Below are positions 60,077 to 64,000 of a stretch of DNA of 64,000 nt, piece by piece. The translations under genes were made by a program, and so were the position numbers. Source of the stretch: Flavobacterium dauae. Its GTDB lineage: Bacteria > Bacteroidota > Bacteroidia > Flavobacteriales > Flavobacteriaceae. The first letter of the stretch is position 1, and the number at the start of each line of letters is the position of its first letter. Location: NCBI RefSeq assembly GCF_004151275.2, contig NZ_CP130821.1:124001-188000 (forward strand), read 5' to 3'. Below the pieces are notes generated by a model. It was given only the letters and a program-made list of their open reading frames with translations, did not search any database and had not been told where the DNA came from.

Positions 60077-61252
60077 TTACGGATTTATTTTTAAGGGTAA
60101 CATAAAGTACATTCTAACAATGGTGTCATTTTGTTTTGCAGGATTCCATTTGCCTGATTCTTTTAGGATTTTTATCAGATAGTCTGCCTGATTTACTGTT
60201 AAATTTCCTTTCTCTATAAATTTAATATCAGACAAAGTTCCATCTTTTTCAATAATAAATTGAAGTCTGACTTTTGTTTCAATCTCCGGGTATTTTTCGA
60301 TCATTTTTTGAGATAAGACAGACCAAATATAATTTGGATATGCCTTTTTTTGGACGAATCTATAAACCTTGTCTTTATTATCTGTTAAATCAAAAAGATC
60401 ATTGTTTTCTATATTATTTATTTTATGAATAAGGTCATAAAATTCTTGCCCAATCTTAACTTTACGTAACGGCACTTCGAAGATTTGACTTCTTTGATCA
60501 CTATGCAAAATAGTAATCTCTAAAAAATCCCATACTAAATCCTGATACTGCTTTTCACTTATAATACCCTCATAAGGACTGTTCACGCTAAATCTCTCAG
60601 AATTTGTAATATATTTTGTAAAGTATTCAAATTTAAGATGATGAGAGTCATCTACAACTTTGTCATTTCTGTAAAGTTGTTCATTTTTCAATTCAATTTT
60701 TGATGTATCAAAATTATTTTTCAGACTAAATGTTATATTTGAGAAATCTTTTTTTTGAGGTTCTTTATAACTGTCATCAATAAATAAGGTATCTAATACT
60801 TCTTGAGAATTAAATCGAATTATCTTTAATATTTTATATGGATTTATTTGAACGTCATAATAATAAACTTTTGTGTCATTAGAATTTTCTGTCTTTTTTA
60901 CAACTCCATCATTTGTTAACGTAGGAGATTTTTTAGTAAATTCAATATCCGTAAAATCTTCAATGGTATTAAAAGGTAATAGATAGTCCGTTAAATATAA
61001 ATTTCGTTTTTTATAAATAGCCGTTTTGTACGGAACATCAAAACTTTCTTCGCAAATATTTTCAGATAACACAAAATGATACATATTCTTTTCAAAATTG
61101 TGCAATACATTAATATATGTACAGGTTTGATTCTTATTTTCCTTTAAATCATAATAATTATCTAAAACCGTTTGCAATAAATCATCTTCATAAGTTTCTT
61201 GTTTACTCTGGCACGACAAAAGACAAAGCAGTATCACAAAATATTTATACAT
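60077..61252 (-). CDS. Lipoprotein with TonB-C-like C-terminal domain
   Basis: The 391-residue product has a lipobox (MYKYFVILLCLLSCQSKQ, Cys at residue 14) and no membrane helix. The middle (about 40-300) is unrecognised. The last 75 residues (TKVRLQFIIEKDGTLSDIKF, ILKESGKWNPAKQNDTIVRM) resemble the TonB C-terminal domain that contacts receptors. In flavobacteria similar domains occur on exported proteins without the TonB anchor. The function is unknown; it could be a stand-alone envelope binding protein. It ends 8 bases from dprA. Confidence 0.72.
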   Translation of the reverse strand: MYKYFVILLCLLSCQSKQETYEDDLLQTVLDNYYDLKENKNQTCTYINVLHNFEKNMYHFVLSENICEESFDVPYKTAIYKKRNLYLTDYLLPFNTIEDFTDIEFTKKSPTLTNDGVVKKTENSNDTKVYYYDVQINPYKILKIIRFNSQEVLDTLFIDDSYKEPQKKDFSNITFSLKNNFDTSKIELKNEQLYRNDKVVDDSHHLKFEYFTKYITNSERFSVNSPYEGIISEKQYQDLVWDFLEITILHSDQRSQIFEVPLRKVKIGQEFYDLIHKINNIENNDLFDLTDNKDKVYRFVQKKAYPNYIWSVLSQKMIEKYPEIETKVRLQFIIEKDGTLSDIKFIEKGNLTVNQADYLIKILKESGKWNPAKQNDTIVRMYFMLPLKINP

Positions 61253-61259
61253 TAGATTT

Positions 61260-62369
61260 TTATTTAAATTTAAAAATTTTTCCGGGCAATCCTACAATAA
61301 TTTCGTTTAATTCCAACATCATTAGTTCTGCATTTAAAACCGACATATCTAAATTGGTTTGTACGGCTAATTCGTCAATATGCAATGGTTTGTTTTGCAA
61401 GGTTTTTAAAATAGTTTGCTGTAATGCTGAAAAATCATTTAGGTTTATTTCTTTTTTAGGTTCACTTTTTTCTTCTGGTTCTAAAGATAAGCTCCAATTT
61501 AAATCAGTTGCTAAATGTTCAAAATTATACAAAAGTTGTGCTCTGTTTTCGTGTATCAACCGCAAACAACCTTTGCTGTAAACATCGGTAATTTTTCCTG
61601 GAACAGCATACACTTCACGTGCGTAATCGCTGGCAAAATAAGCTGTTGATAACGATCCGCCTGTTTCGGCACTTTCAACCACAATTGTAGCACTGCACAA
61701 GCCTGCTATAATGCGGTTTCTACGAGTAAATAATTCGGGAGCCAATGTGTTAAAACCGGCATATTCTGTCATCACTAATCCGTTTTCAAATAAATCATTG
61801 TAGAAATTTCTATGGATCGCCGGGTATAATTTCTTAAAGCTTGTACCCATTATACCAACAGTTGGTAAATTAAATTTTTTAGCTTCGTGATATGCCGCGA
61901 TATCAACTCCGTAAGCCATTCCGCTAACAATTGTTGGATGGTATTGCTGTAAAAAACTCATTAAACTGGCAACGGTTTCTTTTCCATAGTCCGATATTTT
62001 TCGCGTACCCACAACTGCCAAACAGTGATTGTCTAAAAGATTTAAATTTCCTTTGTAGAAAAGTAAAATAGGGGCATCGGTACATTCTTTTAAAAGCTTT
62101 GGATAGTCATCTTCTAAAATCCCTACATATTGAATATTATTTTGTTTGATAAATTGTATTTCGGTTTCAATGATTTCCTGCTTGTTAAAATTTAAAATCG
62201 TTTTTTGCACTGCTTTAGAAATAGAAAAATCTTCGAATATTTTCTGATTACCTGTATCAAAAACAGCATTTACATCATTAAACAACTCAAGTAATTTGCG
62301 GGCATTTAAAACGCCTATGCCGTCGCAAGCCAGTAATTTAAGGTAAGATGTTAAAGTTTGGTGGTTCAT
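61260..62369 (-). CDS. dprA: DNA processing protein DprA
   Basis: Loads RecA on incoming single-stranded DNA during natural transformation. The 369-residue product has a helical N domain (SYLKLLACDGIGVLNARKLL), the Rossmann DNA-binding domain (LAVVGTRKISDYGKETVASL, IVSGMAYGVDIAAYHEAKKF, SGCLRLIHENRAQLL-like KGCLRLIHENRAQ) and a winged-helix C terminus (LDMSVLNAELMMLELNEIIV). The presence of dprA and recO fits a normal recombination toolkit; it does not prove competence. In flavobacteria it commonly neighbours the CCDC81/SPOR gene. Confidence 0.95.
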   Translation of the reverse strand: MNHQTLTSYLKLLACDGIGVLNARKLLELFNDVNAVFDTGNQKIFEDFSISKAVQKTILNFNKQEIIETEIQFIKQNNIQYVGILEDDYPKLLKECTDAPILLFYKGNLNLLDNHCLAVVGTRKISDYGKETVASLMSFLQQYHPTIVSGMAYGVDIAAYHEAKKFNLPTVGIMGTSFKKLYPAIHRNFYNDLFENGLVMTEYAGFNTLAPELFTRRNRIIAGLCSATIVVESAETGGSLSTAYFASDYAREVYAVPGKITDVYSKGCLRLIHENRAQLLYNFEHLATDLNWSLSLEPEEKSEPKKEINLNDFSALQQTILKTLQNKPLHIDELAVQTNLDMSVLNAELMMLELNEIIVGLPGKIFKFK

Positions 62370-62520
62370 TTACTTTTTTGATTATCATTCTTTTATAAAT
62401 ATAAATCATTTTTTAAATTTGAGGAAATGTTCAATCCAACAATTACAGAAAAATGTTGACAATGGTTAAAAATTGTTGATAACATTTGTGAATAAATTCC
62501 TTTAAACTGTATTGTTTCAT

Positions 62521-62528
62521 TATTTTTG
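62521..62528 (+). promoter_or_regulatory. -7 promoter box of the CCDC81/SPOR gene
   Basis: TATTTTTG matches TAnnTTTG and ends only 5 bases before the ATG at 62533, implying a leaderless or nearly leaderless transcript. No -33 TTTG lies at 17-19 bases. Confidence 0.4.
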
Positions 62529-62532
62529 CCTT

Positions 62533-63456
62533 ATGATGATCGAGAAACACATTTCAGCATTATTGTATCGTTACCAATGTGTAACCGTGCCTGGTTTTGG
62601 TGCTTTTATCACAGAAACGGTTTCGGCACGTTATAATACAACCACCAATACGTTTGTTCCACCAAAGAAAACCATTTTGTTTAACAGTTTGTTAGCACAA
62701 AATGATGGATTGCTGGCAAATCACCTGGCATTGGAAGAACATATTACGTTTAACGAAGCTGTTGCTTTAATTCAGCAGCAAGTAGCTTTGTGGAATGCTA
62801 ATTTAAAGGAAAACCAAGCGGTTTATTTAAAAAATATTGGAGAACTATCTTTAAATGCAGAACAAAAAATTCAGTTTGAACCGGTTGGTTCTACCAATTA
62901 TTTAACCTCTTCTTTTGGATTGACTGCGGTTATGGCAACTGCCTTACAAAACGATCTACAGAAAGAAGAAACAAAAGTTGTTGAATTAACTGCTAAAAAC
63001 AAACCTCGATTACAATGGATGCGTTACGCAGCTGTTGTTGCCGGATTTATTGGTTTATACACTTCTGTTTCAACTTATCAGGAATATGCCGTTTATCAGG
63101 ATAAAAAAATAGCTGTTGAGAAAGAAGTTCAAAATCAAATAGAACAAAAACTGCAACAAGCAACTTTTGTAATTGAAGCACCAAAAGTAGTTAAAGAGAA
63201 AATAGCCGAGGTAACAGCACAGGCAAAACCTTTTCATATTGTAGCTGGTGCTTTTAAAACCGAAGCTAAGGCTCAGATTTTAACAGATCAGCTAAAAGCA
63301 AAAGGGTATAAAAATGCAAAATACCTGTCAAAATCTAAGCACAATATGCGACAGGTAGTTTATAACAGTTATGCCACGCAAGAAGAAGCTCGGCAAGAAC
63401 TGCGTTTAATTCACGAAAAAGTAAATAAAGACGCTTGGATTTATATTGAAAATTAA
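62533..63456 (+). CDS. HU-CCDC81 and SPOR domain membrane protein
   Basis: The 307-residue product has an N-terminal CCDC81-like prokaryotic HU domain (about 1-120: MIEKHISALLYRYQCVTVPG, then FGAFITETVSAR), a membrane helix (about 168-185: WMRYAAVVAGFIGLYTSV) and a C-terminal SPOR domain (about 230-305: KPFHIVAGAFKTEAKAQILT, KAKGYKNAKYL). SPOR binds denuded septal peptidoglycan, so a division role is likely. The frame reaches 62512; the ATG at 62533 (or 62536) is preferred because a -7 box lies just before it. Confidence 0.9.
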   Translation: MMIEKHISALLYRYQCVTVPGFGAFITETVSARYNTTTNTFVPPKKTILFNSLLAQNDGLLANHLALEEHITFNEAVALIQQQVALWNANLKENQAVYLKNIGELSLNAEQKIQFEPVGSTNYLTSSFGLTAVMATALQNDLQKEETKVVELTAKNKPRLQWMRYAAVVAGFIGLYTSVSTYQEYAVYQDKKIAVEKEVQNQIEQKLQQATFVIEAPKVVKEKIAEVTAQAKPFHIVAGAFKTEAKAQILTDQLKAKGYKNAKYLSKSKHNMRQVVYNSYATQEEARQELRLIHEKVNKDAWIYIEN

Positions 63457-63482
63457 AAAGACCTTTAAAGGTCTTTTTTTTA
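63455..63482 (+). terminator. Terminator after the CCDC81/SPOR gene
   Basis: The perfect palindrome AAAAAGACCTTT/AAAGGTCTTTTT is followed by T residues and begins in the stop codon. Confidence 0.88.
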
Positions 63483-63497
63483 TACCTATAATTCCTC

Positions 63498-63505
63498 TAC
63501 TTTTG
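63498..63505 (+). promoter_or_regulatory. -7 promoter box of the thioesterase gene
   Basis: TACTTTTG matches TAnnTTTG, 16 bases upstream of the ATG at 63522. Confidence 0.45.
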
Positions 63506-63521
63506 TAAAAAAAAAATAAAT

Positions 63522-64000
63522 ATGCAACCTAAAACGCCTAAAGAATCAATTACAATTCTTACAGATATTGTGCTGCCAGGAGAAACAAATCCTTTAAATA
63601 ATTTATTTGGTGGCGAATTGCTTGCCCGTATGGATCGTGCTGCAAGTATTACTGCCCGTCGTCATTCACGTAGAATTTGCGTAACGGCGTCGGTAAATAA
63701 CGTTGCCTTTAATAAAAGTATTCCTTTGGGAAGCGTTGTTACCATTGAAGCCAAAGTATCGCGTACATTTAGAACATCGATGGAGATTTTTCTTGATGTT
63801 TGGATTGAAGACCGCGAATCGGGGAATCGCCAAAAAGCAAATGAAGGAATTTATACTTTTGTGGCTGTTGATGAAACAGGTGCTCCGGTAGAAATTGCTG
63901 CAGTTGTTCCTGAAACAGACGAAGAAAAAAATAGATTTGATGCCGCTTTAAGAAGAAAACAGTTAAGTCTTGTACTGGCAGGTAAAATGCAACCAAGCGA
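63522..64000 (+). CDS. Acyl-CoA thioesterase, hotdog fold (cut by window edge)
   Basis: Hydrolyses acyl-CoA to free acid and CoA. The 159 residues present begin MQPKTPKESITILTDIVLPG and show the hotdog signature NPLNNLFGGELLARMDRAAS, then AFNKSIPLGSVVTIEAKVSR and FRTSMEIFLDVWIED. The end of the gene lies beyond the right edge; the family is usually about 170-180 residues, so only a few residues are missing. The order dprA, CCDC81/SPOR, thioesterase is common in Flavobacteriaceae. Confidence 0.9.
   Translation, partial: MQPKTPKESITILTDIVLPGETNPLNNLFGGELLARMDRAASITARRHSRRICVTASVNNVAFNKSIPLGSVVTIEAKVSRTFRTSMEIFLDVWIEDRESGNRQKANEGIYTFVAVDETGAPVEIAAVVPETDEEKNRFDAALRRKQLSLVLAGKMQPS

Noticed and set aside
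1..64000. CRISPR array, rRNA operon, prophage or replication origin
   Set aside because: I found no spaced short direct repeats, no rRNA sequence, no phage structural genes and no dnaA-box cluster.

Overview
The window reads as chromosome from a Bacteroidota bacterium of the family Flavobacteriaceae (Flavobacterium/Myroides-like; I cannot fix the genus). The grounds are the AT-rich sequence, gliding and type IX secretion genes (gldH, gldB, gldC, porZ), an M1 peptidase with a type IX sorting tail, the ricT-gldH-PBP1A and porZ-recO gene orders, a complete Bat operon, Bacteroidota promoter boxes (TAnnTTTG near -7) and many lipoproteins with Bacteroidota-style lipoboxes.

Layout. 1-2577: PBP1A (cut by the left edge), gldH and ricT on the minus strand. 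2995-6440: a MocR-type regulator divergent from a TonB-dependent receptor, with operator-like repeats between them. 6452-11725: rpe, a HigBA-type toxin-antitoxin pair next to a palindromic element, gldC-gldB, nadE, a zinc alcohol dehydrogenase and a small coiled-coil protein. 11871-13936: accessory region with a broken Rhs core tail, two tandem toxin-tip remnants each followed by a related lipoprotein (candidate immunity proteins), repeats on both sides and a third small lipoprotein. 14023-17971: mgtE, rsmA, a DUF4286 protein and serS on the minus strand. 18111-25129: a double-SWIM SNF2 helicase, the M1 peptidase and rseP on the plus strand. 25213-26905: two identical tRNA-Asn genes and a two-ORF ISL3/ISAon1-like insertion sequence. 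27105-41055: a long minus-strand run from a DUF3298 lipoprotein and flippase through dut, a sugar nucleotidyltransferase, an EnvC-like protein, 3-hydroxyanthranilate dioxygenase, an ALDH7 dehydrogenase, two DUF2059 proteins and a YchJ-like protein to sbcD-sbcC. 41146-45388: cystathionine gamma-synthase, porZ and recO. 45530-49646: an aldehyde dehydrogenase, then an accessory island with an attC-like palindrome, a group II intron and mazEF. 49817-58756: the Bat operon, transcribed moxR, DUF58, a 533-residue membrane protein, batA, batB, batC, batD, batE. 58910-64000: an AlbA_2-like protein, a lipoprotein with a TonB-C-like end, dprA, a CCDC81/SPOR protein and an acyl-CoA thioesterase cut by the right edge.

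Most genes are ordinary core functions: envelope biogenesis, gliding/secretion, DNA repair and cofactor metabolism. The most unusual parts are the decayed Rhs tip/immunity cassettes, the two toxin-antitoxin pairs lying beside attC-like palindromes (one also hit by a group II intron at the base of a stem-loop), and the MocR regulator that appears to have lost the PLP-binding lysine while keeping a three-half-site operator.
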